In this document: in pieces, positions 23,704 through 33,937 of the stretch
Numbering within the stretch: the stretch's first letter is position 1
How the letters are laid out: each line of letters opens with the position of its first letter
Assembly (NCBI RefSeq): GCF_004571025.1
Contig: NZ_SPQT01000011.1
Coordinates: 62,001-126,000 of the forward strand
Reading direction: 5' to 3'
DNA: 64,000 bases
From: Bradyrhizobium niftali
Lineage (GTDB): Bacteria; Pseudomonadota; Alphaproteobacteria; Rhizobiales; Xanthobacteraceae
The notes under the pieces: generated by a model
Seen by the model: only the letters and a program-made list of their open reading frames with translations
Databases searched by the model: none
What the model was told of the DNA's origin: nothing
Position numbers and translations under genes: made by a program

Positions 23704-26553
23704 ATGAATCCCGTCAAAGAACTGGAAAAGCACGGACAAGCCGTCTGGCTGGACTTCCTGGCCCGCGGCTTCATCGCCAAGGGCGACCTCAAGCGGCTGA
23801 TCGACACCGACGGCGTCAAGGGCGTCACCTCCAATCCGTCGATTTTCGAGAAGGCGATCGGCAGTTCGGACGAGTACGACGCTCCGATCGGCAAGGCGCT
23901 GAAGCGCGGCGACCGGAGCGTGGCCGACCTGTTCGAAGCCGTCGCGGTCGAAGACATCCAGAACGCCGCCGACGTGCTCCGCCCGGTCTATGACCGCCTC
24001 AAGGGAGGCGACGGCTATGTCAGCCTGGAGGTCTCGCCCTATCTCGCGATGGACACCGCCGGCACGGTCGCCGAGGCACGGCGGCTCTGGAAGGACGTCA
24101 ACCGCAAGAACCTGATGGTGAAGGTGCCGGCGACGCCGGAAGGCCTGCCGGCGATCGAGACGCTGATCGGCGAGGGCATCAGCATCAACATCACGCTGCT
24201 GTTCTCGAAGGCGGTCTACCTCCAGGTCGCGGAGGCCTATCTCGCCGGCCTCGAGAAATACGTCGCGGGCGGCGGCGATCCCTCGCATGTCGCGAGCGTG
24301 GCGAGCTTCTTCGTCAGCCGCATCGATTCGGTGGTCGACAAGCAGCTCGACGAGAAGATCGCGCGCGCCAACGACCCCAGCGAGAAGGAACGGCTCGCCG
24401 CGCTGAAGGGCAAGGTCGCCATCGCCAACGCCAAGGTCGCCTACCAGGATTACAAGCGCCTGTTCTCCGGTCCCCACTGGGACAAGCTCGCCGCCAGGGG
24501 CGCCAAGCCGCAGCGCATGCTGTGGGCCTCGACCGGCACCAAGAACAAGGACTACAGCGACGTCCTCTATGTCGAGGAACTGATCGGCCCCGACACCATC
24601 AACACCGTGCCGCCGGCGACGCTGGACGCGTTCCGCGACCACGGCAAGCCGCGCGACAGCCTGGAAGAGAATGTCGACGACGCAAGGCGTGTGCTGGAAG
24701 AGCTGGAGCGCTCCGGCGTCTCGCTCGACGCGATCACCGAGGAGCTGGTCAAGGACGGCGTCAAGCAGTTCGCCGACGCCGCCGACAAGCTCTACGGCGC
24801 CGTCGCCCACAAGCGCGCCACCGTGCTCGGGCCTGCGATCGACCACCAGCAGCTCTCGCTCGGCGACGGGCTCGGCAAGGCGGTGGCGAAGAGCACCGAG
24901 GAATGGCGCGCGTCAGCCAAGATCCGCAGGCTCTGGCAGCGCGACAAGTCGGTCTGGACCGGTGCCGACGAGGACAAATGGCTCGGCTGGCTCGACAGCG
25001 CCGCCAAGGCTGATGTCGCCGACTACGAGGACTATGCCAGCCGCGTGAAGGGCCAGAAATTCTCCGATGCCGTCGTGCTCGGCATGGGCGGATCGAGCCT
25101 CGGGCCCGAGGTGCTGGCCGAGACCTTTGCGCGAAAGTCAGGCTTCCCGAAGCTGCATGTGCTCGATTCCACCGATCCGGCGCAGGTGCGGGCGATGGAA
25201 GCGAAGATCGACATCGCCAACACGGTGTTCATCGTATCCAGCAAGTCCGGCGGCACCACCGAGCCGAATGCGATGAAGGACTATTTCCACGAACGCGTCG
25301 CGCAGGCGGTCGGCCCCAAGGTGAAGACCGGCCACCGCTTCATCGCGGTGACCGATCCCGGCTCGTCGCTGGAGAAGTCGGCCAAGAAGCTGAATTACGC
25401 CCGCGTCTTCCATGGCGAGCCCTCGATCGGCGGCCGCTATTCGGTGCTCTCGCCGTTCGGCCTGGTGCCGGCGGCAACCGCAGGCATCGACGTCAAGACC
25501 TTCGTCAAGCATGCGCTCGCGATGGCCCGCTCCTGCGGGCCGGACGTGCCGCCGAGTGAGAATCCCGGCGTGCAGCTCGGCCTCGCCATGGGCCTCGCCG
25601 GCCTCGAAGGCCGCGACAAGGTGACGATCCTGTCGTCGAAGAAGATCGCCGATTTCGGCGCCTGGGCCGAGCAGCTGATCGCGGAATCGACCGGCAAGGA
25701 AGGCAAGGGCCTGATCCCGATCGACGGCGAGCCGCTGGGCGAAACCGCGACTTACGGCAACGACCGCTTCTTCATCGACATCCGTACCGAGGGCGAAGCG
25801 GACGCCGCCCATGACTCGAAGCTTGCCGCGATCGAAGCGGCCGGCCATCCCGTCGTGCGCATCGTCATGAAGTCGATCGACCATCTCGGCCAGGAGTTCT
25901 TCCGCTTCGAGATGGCAACGGCGGTGGCGGGCAGCATCCTCGGCATCAACCCGTTCGACCAGCCGGACGTGGAAGCGGCCAAGATCAAGACCCGCGAGCT
26001 CACCGCGTCGTTCGAGAAGACCGGCGCGCTGCCGGCGGAGCAGCCGGTGGTCAGCACGGACGAGGCCGATCTCTACACCGACGAGGCCAACGCCACGGCG
26101 CTGCGCGCCGCCGGCGCCAACGGCGACCTCACCTCATGGCTGAAGGCGCATCTCTCCCGCTCCGGCCATGGCGATTATGTCGCCCTGCTCGGCTACATCG
26201 CGCGCGACAAGGCCACCATCGACGCGCTGCAGGCGATGCGGCTCGAGGTGCGCGAGAAACGCCATGTCGCGACCTGCGCCGAGTTCGGGCCGCGCTTCCT
26301 GCACTCGACCGGCCAAGCCTACAAGGGCGGGCCGGACAGTGGCGTGTTCCTCCAGATCACCGCAGATGATGCCAAGGACCTGGCCGTGCCGGGCCAGAAG
26401 GCCAGCTTCGGCGTGATCAAGGCGGCGCAGGCGCGCGGCGATTTCGACGTGCTGACCGAGCGCGGGCGGCGCGCATTGCGCGTCCACCTGAAGGGCGGGC
26501 TCAAGAAAGGTCTCGCGGCGCTCAATGCGGCGCTTAACGACGCGCTGAATTAA
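23704..26553 (+). CDS. tal-pgi: Bifunctional transaldolase / glucose-6-phosphate isomerase
   Basis: 949 residues. Residues 1 to about 370 are transaldolase: [13 protein letters not shown] near the start, the Schiff-base Lys140 in [11 protein letters not shown], and [12 protein letters not shown]. Residues about 400-949 are phosphoglucose isomerase: [31 protein letters not shown], and a C-terminal [19 protein letters not shown]. The fusion joins two enzymes of hexose-pentose interconversion and heads an operon with gnd, zwf, pgl and gntK; gnd starts 13 bp later. Both active sites look intact. Confidence 0.95.
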   Translation: MNPVKELEKHGQAVWLDFLARGFIAKGDLKRLIDTDGVKGVTSNPSIFEKAIGSSDEYDAPIGKALKRGDRSVADLFEAVAVEDIQNAADVLRPVYDRLKGGDGYVSLEVSPYLAMDTAGTVAEARRLWKDVNRKNLMVKVPATPEGLPAIETLIGEGISINITLLFSKAVYLQVAEAYLAGLEKYVAGGGDPSHVASVASFFVSRIDSVVDKQLDEKIARANDPSEKERLAALKGKVAIANAKVAYQDYKRLFSGPHWDKLAARGAKPQRMLWASTGTKNKDYSDVLYVEELIGPDTINTVPPATLDAFRDHGKPRDSLEENVDDARRVLEELERSGVSLDAITEELVKDGVKQFADAADKLYGAVAHKRATVLGPAIDHQQLSLGDGLGKAVAKSTEEWRASAKIRRLWQRDKSVWTGADEDKWLGWLDSAAKADVADYEDYASRVKGQKFSDAVVLGMGGSSLGPEVLAETFARKSGFPKLHVLDSTDPAQVRAMEAKIDIANTVFIVSSKSGGTTEPNAMKDYFHERVAQAVGPKVKTGHRFIAVTDPGSSLEKSAKKLNYARVFHGEPSIGGRYSVLSPFGLVPAATAGIDVKTFVKHALAMARSCGPDVPPSENPGVQLGLAMGLAGLEGRDKVTILSSKKIADFGAWAEQLIAESTGKEGKGLIPIDGEPLGETATYGNDRFFIDIRTEGEADAAHDSKLAAIEAAGHPVVRIVMKSIDHLGQEFFRFEMATAVAGSILGINPFDQPDVEAAKIKTRELTASFEKTGALPAEQPVVSTDEADLYTDEANATALRAAGANGDLTSWLKAHLSRSGHGDYVALLGYIARDKATIDALQAMRLEVREKRHVATCAEFGPRFLHSTGQAYKGGPDSGVFLQITADDAKDLAVPGQKASFGVIKAAQARGDFDVLTERGRRALRVHLKGGLKKGLAALNAALNDALN

Positions 26554-26566
26554 GGGAATCTCTCAG

Positions 26567-27565
26567 ATGCAACTCGGCATGATCGGCCTCGGCCGGATGG
26601 GCGGCAACATCGTTCGCCGCCTGATGCGCCACGGCCATTCGACCGTGGTCTATGACAAGGACGCCAAGGCCGTCGCCGGCCTTGCCGCAGACGGCGCGGT
26701 GGGCTCGGCGACGCTGGAGGAGTTCATCGCAAAGCTCGAACGGCCGCGCACGGCCTGGGTGATGCTGCCGGCGGGGCGCATCACCGAGGCGACGATCGAC
26801 ACGATCGCGGGCGTGATGCAGGAAGGCGACGTCATCATCGACGGCGGCAACACCTTCTGGCAGGACGACGTCCGCCGCGGCAAGGCGCTGAAGGCACGCG
26901 GCATCCACTATGTCGACGTCGGCACCTCCGGCGGCGTCTGGGGTCTCGACCGCGGCTATTGCATGATGATCGGCGGCGAGAAGCAGGTGGTCGACCGGCT
27001 CGATCCGATCTTCGCCGCGCTCGCCCCCGGTGCCGGCGACATTCCGCGCACGGACGGACGTGAGGGGCGCGATCCCCGCATCGAGCAGGGCTACATCCAC
27101 GCCGGTCCCGTCGGCGCCGGCCACTTCGTCAAGATGATCCACAACGGCATCGAATACGGCCTGATGCAGGCTTATGCCGAAGGGTTCGACATCCTCAAGA
27201 ACGCCAACATCGATGCCTTGCCGGCGGATCATCGCTACGATTTCGATCTCGCCGACATCGCAGAAGTCTGGCGGCGCGGCAGCGTGATCCCGTCCTGGCT
27301 GCTCGACCTCACCTCGACGGCACTCGCCGACAGCCCGCAGCTTTCGGAATATTCCGGCTTCGTGGAGGATTCCGGCGAAGGCCGCTGGACCGTCAATGCG
27401 GCGATCGACGAGGCGGTGCCGGCCGAAGTTTTGACCGCGGCGCTCTACACACGCTTCCGTTCCCGCAAGGAACACACCTTTGCCGAAAAAATTCTCTCCG
27501 CGATGCGCGCGGGTTTCGGCGGCCACAAGGAGCCGAAGCAGCCGGGCGCTTCGAAGCCCAAGTAA
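26567..27565 (+). CDS. gnd: 6-phosphogluconate dehydrogenase, decarboxylating (short GndA type)
   Basis: 332 residues, the short form also seen in Gram-positive YqeC and other alphaproteobacteria rather than the 470-residue form. Seen: Rossmann motif [13 protein letters not shown] at 6-18, IIDGGNTFW, the substrate loop [20 protein letters not shown], and the catalytic helix [16 protein letters not shown]. It oxidises 6-phosphogluconate to ribulose-5-phosphate. The cofactor preference cannot be stated from this reading; Asp30 after the second strand hints at NAD. In operon with tal-pgi and zwf. Confidence 0.94.
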   Translation: MQLGMIGLGRMGGNIVRRLMRHGHSTVVYDKDAKAVAGLAADGAVGSATLEEFIAKLERPRTAWVMLPAGRITEATIDTIAGVMQEGDVIIDGGNTFWQDDVRRGKALKARGIHYVDVGTSGGVWGLDRGYCMMIGGEKQVVDRLDPIFAALAPGAGDIPRTDGREGRDPRIEQGYIHAGPVGAGHFVKMIHNGIEYGLMQAYAEGFDILKNANIDALPADHRYDFDLADIAEVWRRGSVIPSWLLDLTSTALADSPQLSEYSGFVEDSGEGRWTVNAAIDEAVPAEVLTAALYTRFRSRKEHTFAEKILSAMRAGFGGHKEPKQPGASKPK

Positions 27566-27605
27566 AAGCCGAAGTAACAGGTAACAGAGCGAAGGCCGAT
27601 CATTC

Positions 27606-29117
27606 GTGACAAAAGACCCGCAAGCAAAGCGCAAGCCGGAAAATTGCGCCTTCGTCATCTTTGGCGTGACCGGAGACCTTACTCATCGCCTGGTGATGCC
27701 CTCGCTCTACAATCTGGCGGCCGAGCACCTGTTACCGGAAAAATTCTGCGTCGTCGGCGTGGCCCGCAAGGGCCAGTCGGATGACGAGCTGCGCGACAGC
27801 CTGTTGAAGGGCCTGCGCCAGTTCGCGACCCGGCCCGTGGACGACGACATCGCCCAGAAGCTGCTGCAATGCCTGACCTTCGTCGAAGCCGACCCGAAGG
27901 ACCCGCCGTCCTTCGACCGCTTGCGTGAGCATCTGGATTCGCTGGAATGCGCGCAGGACACCGGCGGCAACCGGCTGTTCTATCTCGCGACCCCGCCCGC
28001 CGCGTTCGCGCCGACCGCGCGCGAGCTCGGCCGCACCGGCATGATGAAGGAGAACGGCGCCTGGCGACGCCTCGTGATCGAAAAGCCGTTCGGCACCGAT
28101 CTCGTCTCGGCGCGCGCGCTGAACGCCGAGCTGCTGAAGATCATGGACGAGCACCAGATCTACCGGATCGATCACTATCTCGGCAAGGAGACGGTGCAGA
28201 ACATCCTGGTGCTGCGCTTCGCCAACGGCATGTTCGAGCCGATCTGGAATCGCAACCATATCGACCACATCCAGATCACGGTGGAGGAGAAGCTCGGCGT
28301 CGGCCATCGCGGCGGCTTCTACGATGCCACCGGCGCGCTGCGCGACATGGTGCCGAACCACCTGTTCCAGTTGATGTCGCTGGTCGCGATGGAGCCCCCC
28401 GCCCGGTTCGACGCGCATTCCGTGCGCTCCGAGAAGGCTGACGTGCTCACCTCGATCCAGCAGCCAAGCCGTGAAGAGGCGCTGAAAAATTCGGTGCGCG
28501 CGCAATATCTCGCCGGCCGCATCGGCGACGACGCGATCACGGACTATCGCAAGACCGAGGACGTCAAGCCCGGCAGCACCACCGAGACCTTTGTCGCGCT
28601 CAAGCTGATGATCGACAATTGGCGCTGGGCCGGCGTGCCGTTTTACTTGCGCACCGGCAAGGCACTGGGCCACAAGCGGACGGAAGTGGCGATCAAGTTC
28701 AAGCAGGCGCCGCTGTCGATGTTCTCGGGCACGGACGTCGACCGCCTGTCGCAGAACTTCCTCACCATCGGCATCGCGCCGACCGAGACCATCGAGCTTC
28801 AGTTCAACGCCAAGATCCCGGGGCCGAGCATCACCATCGACGGCGTCGAGATGAAGTTCCGCTACGGCGACTATTTCCGCGTCGATCCCTCGACCGGCTA
28901 CGAGACGCTGATCTACGACTGCATGATCGGCGACAACATCCTGTTCCAGCGCGCCGACGGCATCGAGGCCGGATGGCAGGCGGTGCAGCCGTTCCTGGAC
29001 GCCTGGAAGAGCGAGGGCACCAACGGCATCGAGACCTATGAAGCCGGCAGCGACGGCCCCGCCTGCGCAGATGAGCTGCTCCGGCGCGACGGACGAAGCT
29101 GGCGGAAGTTTTCGTGA
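27606..29117 (+). CDS. zwf: Glucose-6-phosphate 1-dehydrogenase
   Basis: 503 residues. NAD(P) site FGVTGDLTHRLVMPSLYNL near 19-37, substrate/active-site motif RIDHYLGKETVQNILVLRFA near 187-206, and the catalytic-domain GHRGGFYDATGALRDMVPNH. The start is a GTG at 27606 with GAAGG upstream; no nearby in-frame ATG gives the family N-terminus. First step of the oxidative pentose-phosphate and Entner-Doudoroff routes. Its stop overlaps the pgl ATG by 1 nt. Confidence 0.95.
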   Translation: MTKDPQAKRKPENCAFVIFGVTGDLTHRLVMPSLYNLAAEHLLPEKFCVVGVARKGQSDDELRDSLLKGLRQFATRPVDDDIAQKLLQCLTFVEADPKDPPSFDRLREHLDSLECAQDTGGNRLFYLATPPAAFAPTARELGRTGMMKENGAWRRLVIEKPFGTDLVSARALNAELLKIMDEHQIYRIDHYLGKETVQNILVLRFANGMFEPIWNRNHIDHIQITVEEKLGVGHRGGFYDATGALRDMVPNHLFQLMSLVAMEPPARFDAHSVRSEKADVLTSIQQPSREEALKNSVRAQYLAGRIGDDAITDYRKTEDVKPGSTTETFVALKLMIDNWRWAGVPFYLRTGKALGHKRTEVAIKFKQAPLSMFSGTDVDRLSQNFLTIGIAPTETIELQFNAKIPGPSITIDGVEMKFRYGDYFRVDPSTGYETLIYDCMIGDNILFQRADGIEAGWQAVQPFLDAWKSEGTNGIETYEAGSDGPACADELLRRDGRSWRKFS

Positions 29118-29866
29118 TGGCGGCGGCCGGCCAGCCGGAGCTGATCGTCGCAGCCGACGCCGAGGCCCTTGCGCAAGCCGCGGCCGAACGGGTCATGGCG
29201 CGGATTGCGGCCAACGCGGGGCGAATCGCGATCTGCCTCACCGGCGGCTCCAGCCCGAAGAAGCTCTATCAGCTGCTCGGCGGCGATGCCTGGCGCGGAA
29301 AAATCCCGTGGGATCGCGTGCACTGGTTCATCGGCGACGAGCGCTTCGTGCCTGAGAGCGATCCCCTCAACAACATGGCGGTGGCGCGCGCGGCCTTTCT
29401 CGATCGCAACGCGCCCTCCGGCCATATCCACCCGATCCCGACCGCGGCCGAAAGCCCGGATCAAAGCGCCGAGACCTATGCGCGCGAGCTGCAGGCGTTC
29501 TACGGTTCGGGAAGCCTCGATCCGGCCCGGCCGCTGTTCGACCTGGTTCTGATGGGCGCCGGCCCGGACGGCCACACCGCTTCGCTGTTTCCCGGCTATC
29601 CCGAGATCGAGGAAATGCAGCGCTGGGTCGTCGGGGTGCCAAAGGCCAATGTGGCCCCCTTCGTGCCGCGGGTCTCCCTCACCCTGCCCGTCCTTGCATC
29701 CTGCCGCGAAATGCTGTTCGAGATTGCGGGACATGACAAGCAGCCGATCTTGACGCGCCTCCTCAATGGCGAGACTCTGCCGGCTGTACGCGCGCGCTCG
29801 AATGGTGAGACCGTCTGGCTGGTCGACCAGGCCGCGCTTCCGGAGGAAATTCGTGGGCCGCGTTGA
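29117..29866 (+). CDS. pgl: 6-phosphogluconolactonase
   Basis: 249 residues; the ATG at 29117 is preferred, although GTG at 29114 is in frame. Seen: LTGGSSPKKLYQLLGGD, WDRVHWFIGDERFVPESDPLNN, and MGAGPDGHTASLFPG with the catalytic His region. It hydrolyses 6-phosphogluconolactone. It sits between zwf and gntK, overlapping both, so the oxidative branch is one translational unit. Confidence 0.95.
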   Translation: MAAAGQPELIVAADAEALAQAAAERVMARIAANAGRIAICLTGGSSPKKLYQLLGGDAWRGKIPWDRVHWFIGDERFVPESDPLNNMAVARAAFLDRNAPSGHIHPIPTAAESPDQSAETYARELQAFYGSGSLDPARPLFDLVLMGAGPDGHTASLFPGYPEIEEMQRWVVGVPKANVAPFVPRVSLTLPVLASCREMLFEIAGHDKQPILTRLLNGETLPAVRARSNGETVWLVDQAALPEEIRGPR

Positions 29867-30395
29867 AGCACCTTGTGCGTTGATCGTGATGGGCGTGTCG
29901 GGCTCGGGCAAGAGCACGGTTGCGGAGGCGCTGGGCGAGCGGCTCGGCTGGCGCTTCGAGGACGGCGACAGCTTTCACCCCGCCGGCAATGTCGAGAAGA
30001 TGAAGGCCGGCCATCCGCTCACCGACGAGGACCGCTGGCCCTGGCTCAATGCCATCGCCGACGAGATCGAACGGGTCTGCAGGAGCGGCCAGCACGTCAT
30101 CATCGCCTGCTCGGCGCTGAAGCACACCTATCGTGACGTGCTGCTGCGGGGGCGCGACGACGTCCGCTTCGTCTTCCTGAAGGGCACGAAGGAGCTGATC
30201 GCCGAACGGCTCGCACACCGCAAGGGCCATTTCATGCCGCCAGGGCTGCTGACCAGCCAGTTCAACACGCTGGAAGCCCCGGAGGCGAGCGAGCACGTCA
30301 TCACCGTCTCGATCGACGAAACCGTCGAGGCGATCGTAGACGGCGTCGTGCGGCAATTGAAACTGGGCGGCGCAATACCCAAGGTCCTGCCATGA
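29853..30395 (+). CDS. gntK: Gluconokinase
   Basis: 180 residues from a GTG at 29853, chosen because GGAGG lies 6 nt upstream (29842-29846) and family N-termini start close to the P-loop. Walker A is GVSGSGKST at 14-22; then FEDGDSFHPAGNVEKMKAGH, CSALKHTYRDVLL, and the lid segment RLAHRKGHFMPPGLLTSQF. It phosphorylates gluconate to 6-phosphogluconate, feeding gnd. With PQQ synthesis in the same window, periplasmic glucose oxidation to gluconate would supply the substrate, though no glucose dehydrogenase gene is seen here. Confidence 0.94.
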   Translation: MGRVEAPCALIVMGVSGSGKSTVAEALGERLGWRFEDGDSFHPAGNVEKMKAGHPLTDEDRWPWLNAIADEIERVCRSGQHVIIACSALKHTYRDVLLRGRDDVRFVFLKGTKELIAERLAHRKGHFMPPGLLTSQFNTLEAPEASEHVITVSIDETVEAIVDGVVRQLKLGGAIPKVLP

Positions 30396-31204
30396 CGCAA
30401 ATCTCTCTCGTGGTGTCCGACGTCGACGGCACGCTGCTGACCAAGGACAAGACGCTGACGGAACGTGCGAGATCCGCCGTGCAGCGGCTGCACCAGGCCG
30501 GCATCGGCTTCACCATCACCTCCAGCCGTCCCGCCATCGGCATGCGCTTCCTGATCGAGCCGCTCGCGCTGTGGCTGCCGGTCGGCCCGTTCAACGGCTC
30601 CTCGATCGTCGATCCCGAGATGAGGCCGGTCGAGCAGCACCTCATCCCCGCAGCGGCCGCCGAGCGGTCCTTGCAGATCCTCCGGGATTTCGGCGCCGAC
30701 ATCTGGCTGTTCACCACCGACAAATGGCTGATCGACAACCCCAGTGGCAAATACGTCGCCCATGAGCAGCACACCATCCGCTCCGCCCCGACCATCGTGA
30801 CGGATTTCTCGCCGTACCTTGCGAGCGCCTGCAAGATCGTCGGCGCCAGCGCCGACGCTGCGGGCCTCGAGCGTTGCGAGAAGGCGATGCAGGAGGCGCT
30901 CGGCAGCGAAGCGACCGCGGTGCGCTCGCAGACCTATTATCTCGACATCACCCCGCCCGGCTTCAACAAGGGCACCTTCGTCGAGGCGATGGCCAAGCGC
31001 CTCGGCATCGCGACCGACGCGGTCGCCACCATCGGCGACATGCAGAACGACCTTGCGATGTTCCGCGTCAGCGGCGTCTCGATCGCCATGGGCAATGCCA
31101 CCGACGACGTCAAGGACCAGGCCACCCACGTCACCGCAACCAACGAGCAGGACGGTTTTGCCGAGGCGATGGAGATGATCTTGAAGCGGAATGGGGTCGG
31201 CTAG
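30392..31204 (+). CDS. Cof-type HAD-IIB sugar phosphatase
   Basis: 270 residues. Motif I DVDGTLL at 10-16 with nucleophile Asp10 and acid Asp12, motif II as TITSSRP, Lys motif III in the C2 cap-core region (FNKGTFVEAMAKRLGI), motif IV IGDMQNDLAMF. Such proteins dephosphorylate sugar phosphates or phosphoglycolate-like molecules. It overlaps gntK by 4 nt and is the last gene of the pentose-phosphate block. The true substrate is not evident. Confidence 0.9.
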   Translation: MTQISLVVSDVDGTLLTKDKTLTERARSAVQRLHQAGIGFTITSSRPAIGMRFLIEPLALWLPVGPFNGSSIVDPEMRPVEQHLIPAAAAERSLQILRDFGADIWLFTTDKWLIDNPSGKYVAHEQHTIRSAPTIVTDFSPYLASACKIVGASADAAGLERCEKAMQEALGSEATAVRSQTYYLDITPPGFNKGTFVEAMAKRLGIATDAVATIGDMQNDLAMFRVSGVSIAMGNATDDVKDQATHVTATNEQDGFAEAMEMILKRNGVG

Positions 31205-31250
31205 GGCCTGATGGGATGAGACTCGACGAACGCCCCAACGAAGGTGCGTT

Positions 31251-31396
31251 CCCTCCCTTGTGGGGGAGGGTTAGGGAGAGGGGTAGCCCAGGAAAAGGTG
31301 CCGGTTGTTGATGATGCATCAAGAGCTGGTGCGCGATGGAAAGAATCCCCGTGTGGTACCCCCCTCCCTGCCCCTCCCCCACAAGGGGGGAGGGAA
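31251..31396. repeat. Palindromic repeat, family R3, divergent copy
   Basis: The left arm CCCTCCCTTGTGGGGGAGGG and right arm CCCCTCCCCCACAAGGGGGG flank about 100 nt of unrelated DNA. Similar to 17477-17616. It separates the HAD gene from the PhyH-like gene, whose start is 24 bp past the right arm. Confidence 0.75.
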
Positions 31397-31419
31397 CGGA
31401 AAGAGAGTGCCGTTGGAAA

Positions 31420-32091
31420 ATGAAACATCTAGTTTTTCCAGATGATGGCGCACGGCTATTCCGGCAGGCGCTGGCATCCGATCAATTGCGCCAGCTGACG
31501 TCAATCTTGTCTCATTTGCCGCCCGATCACGCCGGACTGAGGCTGAGAGGCGTTGAGGGTCTTGCGCGCTTCCTTGCCGCGGCTGGACCTATCGGAAGCT
31601 GCGCTAGGTCGGTGCTTGGAGAGGCCTGTCATCCGGTCAGAGCCATCCTGTTCGACAAGACGGCCGCGACGAACTGGGCGCTGGGCTGGCACCAGGATCG
31701 CACCATCGCCGTGAAAGCGCGGATCCCTGTCGACGGTTTCGAAACCTGGAGCGTCAAGAGCGGCATGCAGCATGTCGAGCCACCCTTTGCGTTGCTCTCG
31801 GGCATGGTGACCCTGCGGGTTCACATCGATCCGGTCCCGGCAAGCAATGCGCCGCTGTTGATCGCGCCCGGGTCGCATAAGCTCGGACGGATTCCCGAGG
31901 AGGATGTGAAAGACGTCGTCAGGCGTTGCGGTACGGTTGCATGCCTGGCTGATCCTGGCGACATCTGGCTGTATGCGACGCCCATTCTCCATGCATCGGA
32001 CGCGGCGACCACGCCGATGCATCGCCGCGTTTTGCAGGTGGATTTTGCCGTTGGCGAGCTTCCCGGCGGTTTGGAGTGGCTCGGGGTCTAG
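31420..32091 (+). CDS. Phytanoyl-CoA dioxygenase (PhyH)-like protein
   Basis: 223 residues from the ATG at 31420; the open frame before it is repeat R3. A non-haem iron/2-oxoglutarate dioxygenase layout is visible: His91 and Asp93 in GWHQDRT, distal His191 in PILHASDAA, and Arg near 202 in MHRRVLQVDF. GSHKLGRIP is the usual segment after the core strand. It is somewhat shorter than typical PhyH. Substrate unknown. The ribosome binding site is weak (TTGGAAA). It is convergent with the GH15 gene, 13 bp apart. Confidence 0.72.
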   Translation: MKHLVFPDDGARLFRQALASDQLRQLTSILSHLPPDHAGLRLRGVEGLARFLAAAGPIGSCARSVLGEACHPVRAILFDKTAATNWALGWHQDRTIAVKARIPVDGFETWSVKSGMQHVEPPFALLSGMVTLRVHIDPVPASNAPLLIAPGSHKLGRIPEEDVKDVVRRCGTVACLADPGDIWLYATPILHASDAATTPMHRRVLQVDFAVGELPGGLEWLGV

Positions 32092-32104
32092 AAAAGGGCC
32101 GTCA

Positions 32105-33907
32105 CTACTTCGCCCGCTGCATCGCCGGCTTCTCGCTGCCCTGCCTTGCCGCCGACAGGTTATGCGCGGTGTTGATCAGCGCGATGTGGGTCAGCGCCTG
32201 TGGGAAGTTGCCGGTCTGGCGGCCCGCCACGGAGTCGTATTCCTCGGCCAACAGGCCGACGTCGTTGGCAAGGGCGGCCACGCGGTCGAACAGCGCCTGC
32301 GCCGTGCCGAGATCGCCCGACAGCACATGGGCATCGGCGAGCCAGAGGGTGCAGGCCAGGAACGCGCCCTCGATCGGCTGCTTTTCCTCGGACACTTCGC
32401 GCGGATCGTGCCGCAGCACGAAGCCGTCGCGCATCAGGTGCTTTTCGACGGCCGCGATGGTGCCGCGGATGCGCGGGTCCTCCGCCGGCAGGAAGCCGAC
32501 CGCCGGCAGCAGCAGCACGCTGGCGTCGAGCAGCTTTGAGCCGTAGGACTCGACGAAGGCGTTTTCCTCAGCATCGAAGCCTTTGTTGCAGACGTCGCGA
32601 TGAATGGCCTCGCGCAGCGCGCGCCAATGTAGCAGCGGCGCCTTGAAGCCAAAGGTCTCGGCGCTCTTGATGCCGCGGTCGAAGGCGACCCAGGTCATGA
32701 CCTTGGAGAACACGTAGTGCTTCGGCTCACCGCGCCGTTCCCAGATGCCGTTGTCGGGATGGTCCCAGACCTCGGCGAGATGGTTGAGCACGGCGCATTC
32801 CAGCGCCCAGCTCTCGTCATCGAGCTTCAGCTTCGCCATGCGCGACTGGTGGAAGGCGTCGATCAGCTCGCCGTAGACGTCGAGCTGGAGCTGTGCATGC
32901 GCGGCATTGCCGATGCGCACCGGCTTGGCGCCCTCATAGCCGTCGAGCCAGCCCGCCTCCCATTCCAGCAGCCGCCGCTGGCCCCAGATGCCGTACATGA
33001 TCTGCATGTTCGCCGGCGAGCCGGCGGCGGCGCGCAAGAGCCAATTGTGCCAGGCCGAGGCTTCCTCGGTGTAACCCGAGTTCATCAGCGCCAGCAGCGT
33101 GAAGGTGGCATCGCGCAGCCAGCAGAAGCGGTAGTCCCAGTTCCTGCTGCCGCCAAGCTTCTCGGGCAGCGAGGTCGTGGGCGCCGCGACGATGCCGCCG
33201 GTCGGGTCGAAGGTCAGCGCCTTCAGCGTGATCAGCGAGCGCATGATGAGATCGTGATACTCGCCGTCCCGCGTGCAGCGGCTGCACCAGTCCTGCCAGA
33301 ATTTTTCGGTCTCCTGGAGCGCGATCTCCGGGTCGATCGGCGCGGGCGGATCGAGATGCGAGGGGCCGTAGGTCAGCACGAACGGCACGGTCTCGCCGGC
33401 CTTCACCTCGAATTCGGCGACCGTCGTCAGGTCCTCGCCCCGGGTCTCGATCGGCGTGCGCAGCACGGTCATGTCCTGGCCGGCGACCGCAAGCAGCGAG
33501 CCGTCCTTGCAACGGCGCACCCAGGGAATATCGACGCCGAAGCCGAAGCGGATCACGAGCTCCATCCGCAGCTTCACCGTGCCGCTGACGCCGCGCACCA
33601 GCCGCACGATGTCTGACGCCTTGCCGCGCGGCGGCATGAAGTCGATCAATTCGACAATGCCGCTCCTGGTCTCAAACCGCGTCTCGAGGATGAGAGTGTT
33701 GCCGAGGTAGCGGCGCGATGTGCGGGTCGCCTCCTCGCCCGGCGCGATCAGCCAGCGGCCGTTCCTGCGCGTGCCGAGGATTGCGGCAAAGCAGGCATCG
33801 GAATCGAACGCGGGCCAGCACAGCCAGTCGATCGAGCCGTTGCGCCCCACCAGCGCAGCGGTCTCGCAATCGCCGATCAGCGCATAGTCCTCGATCCTCT
33901 GAGACAA
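32105..33907 (-). CDS. Glycoside hydrolase family 15 (glucoamylase/trehalase-type)
   Basis: 600 residues. An N-terminal beta-sandwich domain (IEDYALIGDCETAALVGRNG, IDWLCWPAFDSDACFA) precedes the (alpha/alpha)6 barrel. Likely catalytic Glu residues are in DNGIWERRG and LLAEEYD. SRNWDYRFCWLRDATFTL is the family's substrate-site segment. Related proteins include glucoamylases and the GH15 trehalases of actinobacteria; which one this is cannot be decided from sequence reading. It lies 30 bp after malQ, so a joint role in glucan or trehalose breakdown is likely. No signal peptide: cytoplasmic. Confidence 0.88.
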   Translation of the reverse strand: MSQRIEDYALIGDCETAALVGRNGSIDWLCWPAFDSDACFAAILGTRRNGRWLIAPGEEATRTSRRYLGNTLILETRFETRSGIVELIDFMPPRGKASDIVRLVRGVSGTVKLRMELVIRFGFGVDIPWVRRCKDGSLLAVAGQDMTVLRTPIETRGEDLTTVAEFEVKAGETVPFVLTYGPSHLDPPAPIDPEIALQETEKFWQDWCSRCTRDGEYHDLIMRSLITLKALTFDPTGGIVAAPTTSLPEKLGGSRNWDYRFCWLRDATFTLLALMNSGYTEEASAWHNWLLRAAAGSPANMQIMYGIWGQRRLLEWEAGWLDGYEGAKPVRIGNAAHAQLQLDVYGELIDAFHQSRMAKLKLDDESWALECAVLNHLAEVWDHPDNGIWERRGEPKHYVFSKVMTWVAFDRGIKSAETFGFKAPLLHWRALREAIHRDVCNKGFDAEENAFVESYGSKLLDASVLLLPAVGFLPAEDPRIRGTIAAVEKHLMRDGFVLRHDPREVSEEKQPIEGAFLACTLWLADAHVLSGDLGTAQALFDRVAALANDVGLLAEEYDSVAGRQTGNFPQALTHIALINTAHNLSAARQGSEKPAMQRAK

Positions 33908-33937
33908 TGTTTCCGAGCCCGAGAAATTTCCGGCGCG

